Below, in pieces: positions 17,276 through 24,577 of a DNA stretch of 29,323 nt. The translations under genes and the position numbers were made by a program. Within the stretch, counting starts at the first letter, position 1. Every line of letters begins with the position of its first letter. The notes under the pieces are model-generated. The model was not told the origin of the DNA and made no database searches. It saw only the letters and a program-made list of their open reading frames with translations. This DNA is from DASVAL01 sp035649575 (GTDB lineage: Bacteria > Planctomycetota > UBA1135 > UBA2386), in contig DASRJH010000186.1 of assembly GCA_035649575.1 (NCBI GenBank), positions 1 through 29,323 of the forward strand, in the 5' to 3' direction.

Positions 17276-19807
17276 TCAGAGCGCGCCGATCGTCAGGGTC
17301 ACGGCATTCGTCGCCGTGGCCGCGACCAACGCGCCACCGAGATCGAACTCGAGCGGCACGTGCTGGTGATGGAAAGCCGCACCGACGAGCGAAGGTGAGT
17401 CGGGGATCAAAAGCTCGACCTGGGCAGCGCCGCCGACCGCGAGCACGATGTCGAGCAGGTCGGGAGTCACGAACAGATCACAGCCCGGCCCCGCGGGCAG
17501 CACCGCCGCGAGCGGCAACGAAGTGGTCGAGAAGCCGGTGACGGCGACGACGAAAGCGATCGCCGGCACGCCCGTGCTGCGCACGCGCAGCGGACCGCCG
17601 ATCCAAGCGCGCTGCGTCACTTGAAGCAGGTTGCTGCCGCCGGAGCTCGCGCATCCGGGGCCGAGCGGCGTCACACCCGCGGGGCACGTCGTCGTGATGC
17701 GCGCGAACCACGGCGATTGCTCGCCACCTGCGCGTTGGAACTCGCCGCCGATGGCGATGTCGCCGTTCGTGAGCATGCGCACGACGCGGCCCAGACCTTC
17801 GCCGAGGCCACCGTCGACGGCTGTCCAACCGGTGCTGGTCCAGCGCGCGACACCGAGAGTGAACAGGAAAGGAGGGCCGATCAGATCGAATGCACCTACC
17901 GCAATGAGGTCACCGTCCGGCAAGCCGGCGATACCGAAGACGTTGCTCGTTGCACTGAGGCCGAGCGGCGACCAACCGCCCGCGGTCCATCGCGAGATGC
18001 TGGAACTGTGGCAGGCGAGGATCGATCCACCGAGTGCCGTCGTGATCGCATAGGGATTGGGCGGCGCCGATCCCATTGCCGTCCACGACGTGCCATTCCA
18101 AGCGGCCATGTTGGTCACCGGCACGCCGCCCGCCGCGCTGAACGAGCCGCCGACGAACAGCGTGCCGTCCGTACGCACGTGCATCGCGGTCACCGAGCCC
18201 GGCGCAACGCCACCAGCGAACGAGACCCAGCCGCTTCCCGTCCAGCGCGCCAGGTGGGCCGCCGGCAGACCATCGGCAGTGGAGAACGCGCCACCCGCGA
18301 TCAGGTCGCCGTTCGGCAGCACCTCGAGCGACGCCACACCGGAGTTCATTCCGCTGCCCATCGCGGACCATGCCGAACCGTTCCACCGCGCGACGCGGTT
18401 GGCGGTCAGCCCGCCGGCGGTCGTGAAGTTGCCGCCGACGATCACGTCCCCGTTGGACAGCACGGCGACGGCGTTCACCGTGCCGTTGGTACCGCTGCCC
18501 AAGGGCCCCCACGCCGAACCGGTCCAGCGCGCCACGCGATTGGCGGCGACGCCGCCGGCGACCGTGAAGCTGCCACCGGCGACGACGTCGCCGGCCGCTC
18601 CTTCCGCGATGGCCAGCACTGCGCCATTGAAGCCTCGAGCCAGCGACCTCCACGCAATGCCGTCCCAGCGCGACAGGTTCTCGCCAATCGTGCCTCCGGC
18701 TGATTGCAGCCTCCCGCCCGCGACCAGGTCGCCATTGGGCAGCTGCGCGAGCGCCGAGACTCTCGCGGGCGAGAACGTGCCGAACTGTTGGAAGCCCGGG
18801 CCGATGGCCGACCACGACGTGCCGTTCCAGCGCGCGATCCCACGCGCGGACACACCGCCGGCCATCGAGAAGATGCCACCGACGACGAGATCGCCATTGG
18901 CCAGCACGAGCACCGACTTCGCACTGCCCGTGAACTGCAAGTCCGTGTTGAGCCCCGAACCGAATGCGCTCCAGGCGAGGCCGTTCCACCGCGCGATGTT
19001 GCCGACATAGATGCCTCCGGCCCCCGGGAAGAAGCCGGCCGCGACCAGATCGCCGTTCGGCATGACCGCGAACGCATACGGGCCGTCGATGCCGATGACG
19101 GGGATACCCGTGCCGAGCGGTGACCACGTCGCGCCATCCCATCGCGCGACGCAGTTCGCCGAGACCCCGTCGATCGTGCCGAACGTGCCTCCGACCACCA
19201 CGTCGCCGTTGGGCATGGCGATGATTGCTCTCACCGGCCCGTCCGTGCCCAGGCCGAACGCCGACCACGACGCCCCACTCCAACGCGCGAGCCTCGATGC
19301 GGCGATGGCGCCAACGCTCGCGAACTCGCCGCCCACGAGCAAGTCGCCGTTGGGGAGAGCAAGCAGGCAGCGCAGCACCTGATCGAACGCCGGCCCTCTC
19401 TGCACCCAGCTCGTGCCGTTCCAGGCCAGCACGCGATGACCCGCTGTCGTCGTGCCGGCGTTCGCCGCGGCGAGCAAAGTGCCGACAGCGTCCACTGCCA
19501 GCGCCACGACCTCACCGTCGATGCCGGTGCCGAACGCCGCCCATTGGCCCGTGGCTGGATCGAAGCTCGCAACGTTGAGCGCGAGCGCGTCGCCGGCGAC
19601 CGTGAAGGACCCACCGATCACGAGCAGTGGACCGGCGGGTCCCACACCGTCCGCGTCCCAGAGCACCGACGCGTTCACGGGGCCACTGGCGCCGGGAGCA
19701 CCATCGCCGGGCGTGAACTGCGTGATGCACTGGCCACGCGCCGTCAGCGCGGCGAACAAGATGGCGAAGGGAAGCGCGAGCTGGGTGCGGACGAGCCTGG
19801 CGAGCAT
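17276..19807 (-). CDS. secreted 14-unit repeat propeller-like protein with shared C-terminal domain
   Basis: An 843-residue protein from ATG 19807, where the signal peptide begins; predicted cleavage ARG|Q gives mature Gln. It contains about 14 tandem units of 40-52 residues, several very alike, built as NGDLVVGGxF, then a VAGG turn, then NRVARWNGSAWSAMGSG. This layout resembles repeats annotated as Kelch-like, delta-60 or Rax2-like in secreted bacterial proteins and should fold as beta-propellers. The last 130 or so residues form the shared C-terminal domain (PLGPGC, then LFVTPDLLDIVLAVGG, LLIPDSPSLVGAAF and ATATNAVTL). TACCCT lies four bases upstream of the ATG with no ribosome-binding site, so the message may be leaderless. 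The Kelch gene follows 134 bases downstream on the same strand; the two may share a transcript. Binding or structural role inferred. Confidence 0.85.
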   Translation of the reverse strand: MLARLVRTQLALPFAILFAALTARGQCITQFTPGDGAPGASGPVNASVLWDADGVGPAGPLLVIGGSFTVAGDALALNVASFDPATGQWAAFGTGIDGEVVALAVDAVGTLLAAANAGTTTAGHRVLAWNGTSWVQRGPAFDQVLRCLLALPNGDLLVGGEFASVGAIAASRLARWSGASWSAFGLGTDGPVRAIIAMPNGDVVVGGTFGTIDGVSANCVARWDGATWSPLGTGIPVIGIDGPYAFAVMPNGDLVAAGFFPGAGGIYVGNIARWNGLAWSAFGSGLNTDLQFTGSAKSVLVLANGDLVVGGIFSMAGGVSARGIARWNGTSWSAIGPGFQQFGTFSPARVSALAQLPNGDLVAGGRLQSAGGTIGENLSRWDGIAWRSLARGFNGAVLAIAEGAAGDVVAGGSFTVAGGVAANRVARWTGSAWGPLGSGTNGTVNAVAVLSNGDVIVGGNFTTAGGLTANRVARWNGSAWSAMGSGMNSGVASLEVLPNGDLIAGGAFSTADGLPAAHLARWTGSGWVSFAGGVAPGSVTAMHVRTDGTLFVGGSFSAAGGVPVTNMAAWNGTSWTAMGSAPPNPYAITTALGGSILACHSSSISRWTAGGWSPLGLSATSNVFGIAGLPDGDLIAVGAFDLIGPPFLFTLGVARWTSTGWTAVDGGLGEGLGRVVRMLTNGDIAIGGEFQRAGGEQSPWFARITTTCPAGVTPLGPGCASSGGSNLLQVTQRAWIGGPLRVRSTGVPAIAFVVAVTGFSTTSLPLAAVLPAGPGCDLFVTPDLLDIVLAVGGAAQVELLIPDSPSLVGAAFHHQHVPLEFDLGGALVAATATNAVTLTIGAL

Positions 19808-19843
19808 GGCAAGGGTATGGCGAAGCACGAGATCGCTTGGAGC

Positions 19844-19950
19844 AGGGTGGGAGAACAAGCTGAGTTCCGGACCGCCGGGGGATCCGGTCCCGGCACGATC
19901 TCCCTCGCCGGCAATCGCGTCAACGCCCTCGAGCCCGCCTGGCCCGCACG
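19844..19950 (+). repeat. intergenic repeat, copy 2 (full length)
   Basis: About 107 bases aligned to copy 1. The 38-base core is at 19890-19927 (34/38 identical), and the upstream part keeps GAACAAGCTG and AGTTCCGGA. The upstream hairpin is kept with paired changes: CCGGACC (19867-19873) can pair with GGTCC-C-GG (19886-19893), with one bulged C. The core hairpin is CCGGC/GCCGG. It lies in the divergent gap; the core ends 117 bases before the ATG at 20045. Confidence 0.8.
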
Positions 19951-20004
19951 CCTCGGCGACCTGGCGTTCGAGGTCCTGGCGTGGCAGGCTCCGCCCGAGC
20001 CGAA

Positions 20005-20037
20005 ATCGCGATACCCTGACCGGCCATCGTCAGGAGG
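20005..20037 (+). promoter_or_regulatory. candidate -10 plus strong ribosome-binding site
   Basis: ATCGCGATACCCTG (20005-20018) contains TACCCTG and matches 13 of 14 bases with 22871-22884, upstream of another exported-protein gene. AGGAGG at 20032-20037 is seven bases before the ATG at 20045 and fixes that start. The spacing from TACCCT to the ATG allows a leader of only about 20 bases. Confidence 0.4.
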
Positions 20038-20044
20038 ACTTCTG

Positions 20045-21214
20045 ATGTCCATGCCACAGCACCGCCCGATTCTCCACCACCACCTCGTGTTGCCGCTGCT
20101 GCTCGTCGCCTGCAGCATCGGCGTCCGCCAGGGACCGCCGTTCGACGAAGTGTTCCCCGATGCGAGCGTGCTCGTCACCACGACCGATCCCGCGTCGGTG
20201 CGCGCGCGACTCGACGAGTCCCAGCTGCCAGACTCGAAAGCCCATCACGAGCGCCTGTTCGCGCTGCTGCGCAGCCGCCAACAGCTGCATGCGGCGCACG
20301 TCGTGCTGCTCACCAACGCCGTCGGCAGACCCGAGACCATCACCTGCTTCATCGACGGCAAACGGCTCTTCCGCTACGGCCCGCGCGGCACCGGCGAATC
20401 GGCGAAGGTCATCGACCAGCTCTTGACCGAAGGCATCGATCGCATCACCGAAATCGACCGCCGGTCGTTCGGCGACCTGATCGCCATCACGCAGTCCGAC
20501 ACCACGCTGCGCCTCTACACCGACCGGTTCCTGGCCAGAGTCGACGACGGCTCGACGGCGGCGCTCGAGCAGATGCTCGACGGCATGACCGGCTCGCCGG
20601 CGTTGGCGTCGTTCCTCGGCGTCCTGGCGCCGCAGGGTGGGCTCGACGGCGAACGAGGTTGGGCAGCGTTCGCGCACTCGGCGTTCGACAGCGATCGCAT
20701 CATGGTGCTGAAAGTGCTGCTCACGCGCGACGCGCCGATCGACGGCGAACGCATGGTGTCGACGATGCGCGCGTTCTCGTTCGACAGCAGCCGCCAGGAA
20801 GCGTTCGGCCTCTTGGCGCCGAAGGTGCACCCGCTCGAAGTCGAGCACGCAAGGGCATCGATCGCGACGTTCTCGTTCGACTCGGGCCGCGAGGCCGCGT
20901 TCGCGGCACTCGGCAAGCAAGGCGACGTGCAACTCACCGACGAGCTCCTCGTCGCCTTCGTCAAGATGTGCTCGTTCGACAGCGGCAAGCTGCAATGCGT
21001 GCAGGCGCTGGCCAACAGCCTTCACGGCGAACCGGACGGCGATGCGGCACGATCCCTGCTCGCGGCGTTCAGCTTCGACTCCGGCCGGCAAGGGGCGGTG
21101 GCGGTGATGGCGAAACGCTGGCTCGAACTGCCGCTCGCGGATCGGCAGCGGCTGCTGGCGACGTTCTCGTTCGACAGCGAGCGCCAACAGGCGACGTGGC
21201 TGTTGATGAGGTGA
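20045..21214 (+). CDS. lipoprotein with a regular DUF4476 repeat array
   Basis: A 389-residue protein with AGGAGG seven bases upstream. The N-terminus HHHLVLPLLLVAC ends in a good lipobox (L-V-A-C, Cys23), so it is probably lipid-anchored. Residues 30-200 are a mixed alpha/beta region without recognised motifs. Residues about 211-389 carry six copies of an FDS motif (FSFDSGRQ-type) at 214, 246, 278, 311, 344 and 376, a period of 32-33 residues, each followed by an Ala/Leu-rich helix. This is the DUF4476 signature, a family of unknown function; here it forms an array longer than the usual 90 or so residues and probably folds as an alpha-solenoid. The protein ends within a unit, so the array reaches the C-terminus. 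It is preceded by intergenic repeat copy 2 and followed 21 bases later by copy 3. Confidence 0.8.
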   Translation: MSMPQHRPILHHHLVLPLLLVACSIGVRQGPPFDEVFPDASVLVTTTDPASVRARLDESQLPDSKAHHERLFALLRSRQQLHAAHVVLLTNAVGRPETITCFIDGKRLFRYGPRGTGESAKVIDQLLTEGIDRITEIDRRSFGDLIAITQSDTTLRLYTDRFLARVDDGSTAALEQMLDGMTGSPALASFLGVLAPQGGLDGERGWAAFAHSAFDSDRIMVLKVLLTRDAPIDGERMVSTMRAFSFDSSRQEAFGLLAPKVHPLEVEHARASIATFSFDSGREAAFAALGKQGDVQLTDELLVAFVKMCSFDSGKLQCVQALANSLHGEPDGDAARSLLAAFSFDSGRQGAVAVMAKRWLELPLADRQRLLATFSFDSERQQATWLLMR

Positions 21215-21235
21215 CGGGACCACAAAGAACCGACG

Positions 21236-21290
21236 CCGGCACGATCTCTCTTGCCGGGACTCGGGTCAACGCCGCTTCTGAGCCCGCAGC
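21236..21290 (+). repeat. intergenic repeat, copy 3 (core and tail)
   Basis: The 38-base core at 21236-21273 differs from copy 1 at one base. A TGAGCCCGC tail follows. The 5' half with the upstream hairpin is missing, but the core hairpin CCGGCA/TGCCGG is intact. It starts 21 bases after the DUF4476 gene stop, and the core ends 104 bases before the ATG of the PDZ-protein gene. Confidence 0.75.
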
Positions 21291-21377
21291 GCGGAATAGA
21301 TTGGCGCACAGCGCGTCGGAGGACCGCGGTAGTGACGTTCCCGGCCGGTCCTTGGTCGACAGACTCCCTGAGCGCTG

Positions 21378-22667
21378 ATGAAGCTTCCGATCCCACCGTT
21401 GCTGTATCTGGTTTCGCTGGGACTCTTCGGCCTTGCGGGCTGGACCGTCTACGCGATGCTTCCGCTGTGGAAGGACTCGGAACGACGGCACGCGTCGGAG
21501 AAAGGTGGCAAGGAAGCGCAGGAAGGTCTGCTGCGCGGCAGGGGGCAGGGACCCGCCCTGGAATGGAACTACGCGCATGCCGATTGGTGGGCAGCGCCCA
21601 GGAATGTGAATCTCGTCGGCAAGCCGCCGCCTCCTCCCGAGCCGGTGGGTGGACCGGAGGCAGCGCCCAAAGCGCCTGCGGTCGAACTGCGCCCACTCGA
21701 AGAGATCATCGAACTCGTTTCCCTGGTCCACGACGGCGAGACCAACGGCCGCGGCGGGAACACGTATGTCATCGTGCGCTACAAGCCGGGCGCCGACGTC
21801 AAGCCGCCCGAGTGGTACATCCGCGAGAACATGAGTGGCCCAGCGTCGATGAGCGCGCCGGGCCCCGGGGACCGGTCGCCAGCAGCGCGCCCGAGCGGAC
21901 CCGGCAAAGGCAACCGGGGTGGCCAGACTCTGCCCCCTCCCCCGTCCGCAACCGCCAGACCACCCGGTGGTATCTCGCCGATCCCGACCTCGATGGCGGG
22001 GCGCCAGATCATGCAGAAGGTCTGGGTGGTCGACAACGGTGACCCAAGGCACGGAAACCGCCTCTGGCCGACGTTCGACAACATCAAGCTGGTCGGTGTG
22101 TCGTCCGATGCCCAGGTCGCCTACTTCGTGCGTGACTTGCCGCCGCCGAAGGAAGGCGAACCAGCGCCCGAGCCCAAGGAGGAGTCGCTGCTGAAGACGA
22201 ACATGCACATCAACCCCGAGTTGCTCGAGGAGCTGCGACGCCTCCAGGGACGTGCGGAGCCGACCTCGAGCAGCAGCGGCAACACGGAGCCGTCCTCGAA
22301 CCCAGTCAATACGTGGATCGACTTGCCCGAGACCAAGGTCGTGAACGGCGTGACCCACATCAGCAAGAAGGACGAAGAGCGCTTTCGCAACCTGGACGAG
22401 TTGCTCTCCCAGTTCCACTTCGACCCCTATTCCGGCAAGAGCGTGAAAGGACTGATCCTGCGCAACGTCGATGCGAAACTGGCCAAGATCTTGGGCATCG
22501 CAGCGGGTGAGGTGCTGATCGAGCTCAATGGGCGCGCGGTGCGTTCGAGGTCGGAGGCGCTGGAGATCGGCAAGCGCGACTACGAGCGCGGTGTCCGGAC
22601 GTTCACCACGAAGTGGCTGGCCAACGGCGCGGTAGTCGAACGCACGTGGCAGGCCCCGGACCGGTAG
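21378..22667 (+). CDS. membrane-anchored PDZ-domain protein (GspC-like layout)
   Basis: A 429-residue protein. Residues about 7-30 form one membrane helix (PPLLYLVSLGLFGLAGWTVY) without a cleavage site, giving an N-in anchor. A long Pro/Gly-rich region follows, with two blocks that look structured: PLEEIIELVSLV to VIVRYKPG (about 105-140) and RQIMQKVWVVDNGDP to AQVAYFVRDL (about 208-252). Residues about 355-426 are a PDZ-like domain: VKGLILRNVDAKLAKILGIA, GEVLIELNGRAV and RSEALEIGKRDYERG. The order of short cytoplasmic end, single helix, Pro-rich linker, beta block and PDZ recalls the type II secretion protein GspC, but no other secretion gene is nearby, so that assignment is not made. It follows intergenic repeat copy 3. 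The ribosome-binding site is weak. Confidence 0.7.
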   Translation: MKLPIPPLLYLVSLGLFGLAGWTVYAMLPLWKDSERRHASEKGGKEAQEGLLRGRGQGPALEWNYAHADWWAAPRNVNLVGKPPPPPEPVGGPEAAPKAPAVELRPLEEIIELVSLVHDGETNGRGGNTYVIVRYKPGADVKPPEWYIRENMSGPASMSAPGPGDRSPAARPSGPGKGNRGGQTLPPPPSATARPPGGISPIPTSMAGRQIMQKVWVVDNGDPRHGNRLWPTFDNIKLVGVSSDAQVAYFVRDLPPPKEGEPAPEPKEESLLKTNMHINPELLEELRRLQGRAEPTSSSSGNTEPSSNPVNTWIDLPETKVVNGVTHISKKDEERFRNLDELLSQFHFDPYSGKSVKGLILRNVDAKLAKILGIAAGEVLIELNGRAVRSRSEALEIGKRDYERGVRTFTTKWLANGAVVERTWQAPDR

Positions 22668-22870
22668 ACGGCGCTCGCGCACACGCCGAGAAGGAACGAG
22701 CGGCGAGATTCTCCGGAATTGCGTGATGGGCGCGGCAACTCGAACGCGCCGCGACGCGCAAGCGACCGACCCGCCGAAGAAGTAGCCCTGTCCGTACTGT
22801 GGGCCGTGTGGTGGAAGGACGCGAGAATCGAGGGGTCAGGCTGCGGCTTGACTCGGTCTCGCGGCGTGGG

Positions 22871-22884
22871 ATCGTGATACCCTG
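22871..22884 (+). promoter_or_regulatory. candidate -10 element in a shared 14-mer
   Basis: ATCGTGATACCCTG, with TGATACCCT as a possible extended -10, matches the site at 20005-20018 in 13 of 14 bases. It lies 50 bases before the ATG at 22935. A TTGACT occurs upstream (about 22848-22853), but its spacing of about 24 bases is too long for a standard -35. Confidence 0.33.
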
Positions 22885-22934
22885 GGGTTAGGGAGGTCCG
22901 AGCGTAGCTCGATGTTCCTAGCCCCCGGGAAGAG

Positions 22935-24296
22935 ATGATTGCCCTCGCCACTTTCGCCTGCCGGATGATTGCCGCGCTGCTGCTCGTGGGAGCCGCCGCT
23001 GCGCAGACCGACGTCACGCGAACGGGTAAGACGTTCGCCGTCACGCTGCACCCCGGCAAGCTCCCAGAAACTGTCGCTGGGCGGCTCGCCGACGAAGCGC
23101 TCGCCGCGGCGGAACGCGTCCGCCCGGCACTGGACAGGCTCACGCTCCGTCCACCGAAGAAACCGGTGATCCACGTCTATGCGGACGAGCGCCCGTTCCG
23201 CGCGCTCGCGGCGGAAACCACGAAGCTGGCCTTCCCCGTCGAGGGGTTCGTTCAAGTGGCCGCAGGGTGCGCGCACGTGCTGCTGTGGCCGTGCCTCGAA
23301 GCCGGCGACTACGCTCTCGTCGGCCTGCCGCCCGACACCGAGTACCAGGTGATGCTGCAGGCAGTTCAGTTCGCGGTGTTCCAACGCCACGCATGGGTCA
23401 AGTCGGATCCGTGGCGCGCTGACGTCGTCGCACACGGCATCGTCGACGAGATCCTGAATCCGGACACGGCGACCGGCGTCGACCCGATGTTCGACAATCG
23501 CCGCTACTGGTATGCGGTCCAGTTCGCGAAGGGCATGGCACCGAAACTGCGCGACGAGCTCGAACTGACGGACGCGCCTGCCGACCGCGGCAGCTTCGAT
23601 GCCAGAACCGAGGCGATGGGGCTCGTCGCGCAGACCCTCGCGGCGGCGGGATCGGGAGCGGTTGGAAGACTGCTGCTCATGCCTGACGAGAAGCTGCCCT
23701 GCATTGCGGCGCAGCGCGCTGCCGCCGTCGAGTCGATACTCGGCGGGGATTGGAAGAGGATCGAGGAGCGCTTCACGAAGATCCTGTCGTCGCTGCGTCC
23801 GCGGTGGGAAGTCTCCTCACCAGCGGTCGCGTGGCGCGCCGGACGCCTGTTGTTCGTCGGTCCTGCGGGTACTGAGAGCGGCGCAACGCTGACCGCGATC
23901 GAGCCACCGCCCTCGGGTGCCTATGCGATCCGTGCAACGTGCGAGCTGGTGCCAGGGCGGACCAAGGAACTGCGAGTGCAGCTCGATTGGGACGAATCGT
24001 CGCTGCTCGCGTGCTTCGTCCAGGACGAGGAGTTCTGGGTCGCGCGGTGGGACAACGGCGGCACGACATGGGAGAAGCTCCTCGTCGCGAAGAGCCCGGT
24101 CGTAGCGGGCCGCCCCTTCGCGCTGTCGATCGAGGTCGACGCGAAACTGCGCGTCGTCGTCGACGACAAGCAGGTGCTCGAGTTCGACTACGGCCAGCGC
24201 ACGATGCGGGGCAGATGGTCGATCGCGAAGAACCTCGGGCCGGTGTGGCTGACGGATCTGCGCTGCGAGCCGCTCGCGCCGCCGCAGCAGAAGTAG
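22935..24296 (+). CDS. exported paralogue of the metallopeptidase-like protein, zinc site absent
   Basis: A 453-residue protein with GGAAGAG just before the ATG; a second ATG at 22965 also fits the signal peptide. Predicted cleavage AAA|Q gives mature Gln. Its layout matches the 13560 product: an initial TRTGKTFAVTLHPG strand pair, PVIHVYADERPFRAL (compare VEVHLYRTIAGYEA), the helix where a zinc motif would be (MLQAVQFAVFQRHA, 140-153), a DPWRADVVAHGIVDEI segment, and a C-terminal concanavalin A-like sandwich (LRVQLDWDESSLLACFV, LRVVVDDKQVLEFDYG). No HExxH residues remain, so it has decayed further than the 13560 protein and is very unlikely to be a peptidase. A binding role is inferred. Intergenic repeat copies are not present upstream. 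The 281 bases after it hold nothing recognisable. Confidence 0.75.
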   Translation: MIALATFACRMIAALLLVGAAAAQTDVTRTGKTFAVTLHPGKLPETVAGRLADEALAAAERVRPALDRLTLRPPKKPVIHVYADERPFRALAAETTKLAFPVEGFVQVAAGCAHVLLWPCLEAGDYALVGLPPDTEYQVMLQAVQFAVFQRHAWVKSDPWRADVVAHGIVDEILNPDTATGVDPMFDNRRYWYAVQFAKGMAPKLRDELELTDAPADRGSFDARTEAMGLVAQTLAAAGSGAVGRLLLMPDEKLPCIAAQRAAAVESILGGDWKRIEERFTKILSSLRPRWEVSSPAVAWRAGRLLFVGPAGTESGATLTAIEPPPSGAYAIRATCELVPGRTKELRVQLDWDESSLLACFVQDEEFWVARWDNGGTTWEKLLVAKSPVVAGRPFALSIEVDAKLRVVVDDKQVLEFDYGQRTMRGRWSIAKNLGPVWLTDLRCEPLAPPQQK

Positions 24297-24577
24297 CGGC
24301 AGGACGCTTCCATCGCGGCTCGCGAGCAACCCCGCAGCGAACGCCCGGGCTTTCTTGGTTGTCGTGACCAACGCCCATCTTCATCCGCGGAGGGTGCGTT
24401 GCGAACGGTCTCTCGGTTCGCCGCGGTTCGTTGGCCACACTGGTTCAAGGCCGAGCCGAGCGTGCCCGGGCAATCATCACGTCGTGGTCGGGGTATGCTT
24501 CGGCAGGAGGAGGAGGCTTCCCCGCGCGGTGCCGATGCATCCAGCTTCGCCTGCAGTTGACCGACGTTCACAGCCCG

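Noticed and set aside
15000..17369. Plus-strand open frame of about 790 codons opposite the Kelch gene
   Set aside because: Arg/Ala/Gly-rich shadow with no motif. The minus strand has clear Kelch blades and a signal peptide.
17276..19807. Regularly spaced DNA repeats resembling an array
   Set aside because: The periodicity of 120-156 bases is that of coding repeats in one open frame. There are no short identical repeats with unique spacers and no cas genes.
21378..22667. Annotation as type II secretion protein GspC
   Set aside because: Only the layout and a generic PDZ-like domain agree. There is no secretin-binding homology region that I can identify and no gsp neighbour.
22668..22934. Minus-strand reading frame in the gap before the 22935 gene
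   Set aside because: The translation has no domain, and the frame is the antisense continuation over both flanking genes.
24506..24516. GGAGGAGGAGG as a ribosome-binding site for an upstream start of the MauE-like gene
   Set aside because: The nearest ATG (24535) is in a different frame, and the in-frame ATG at 24578 is over 60 bases away.
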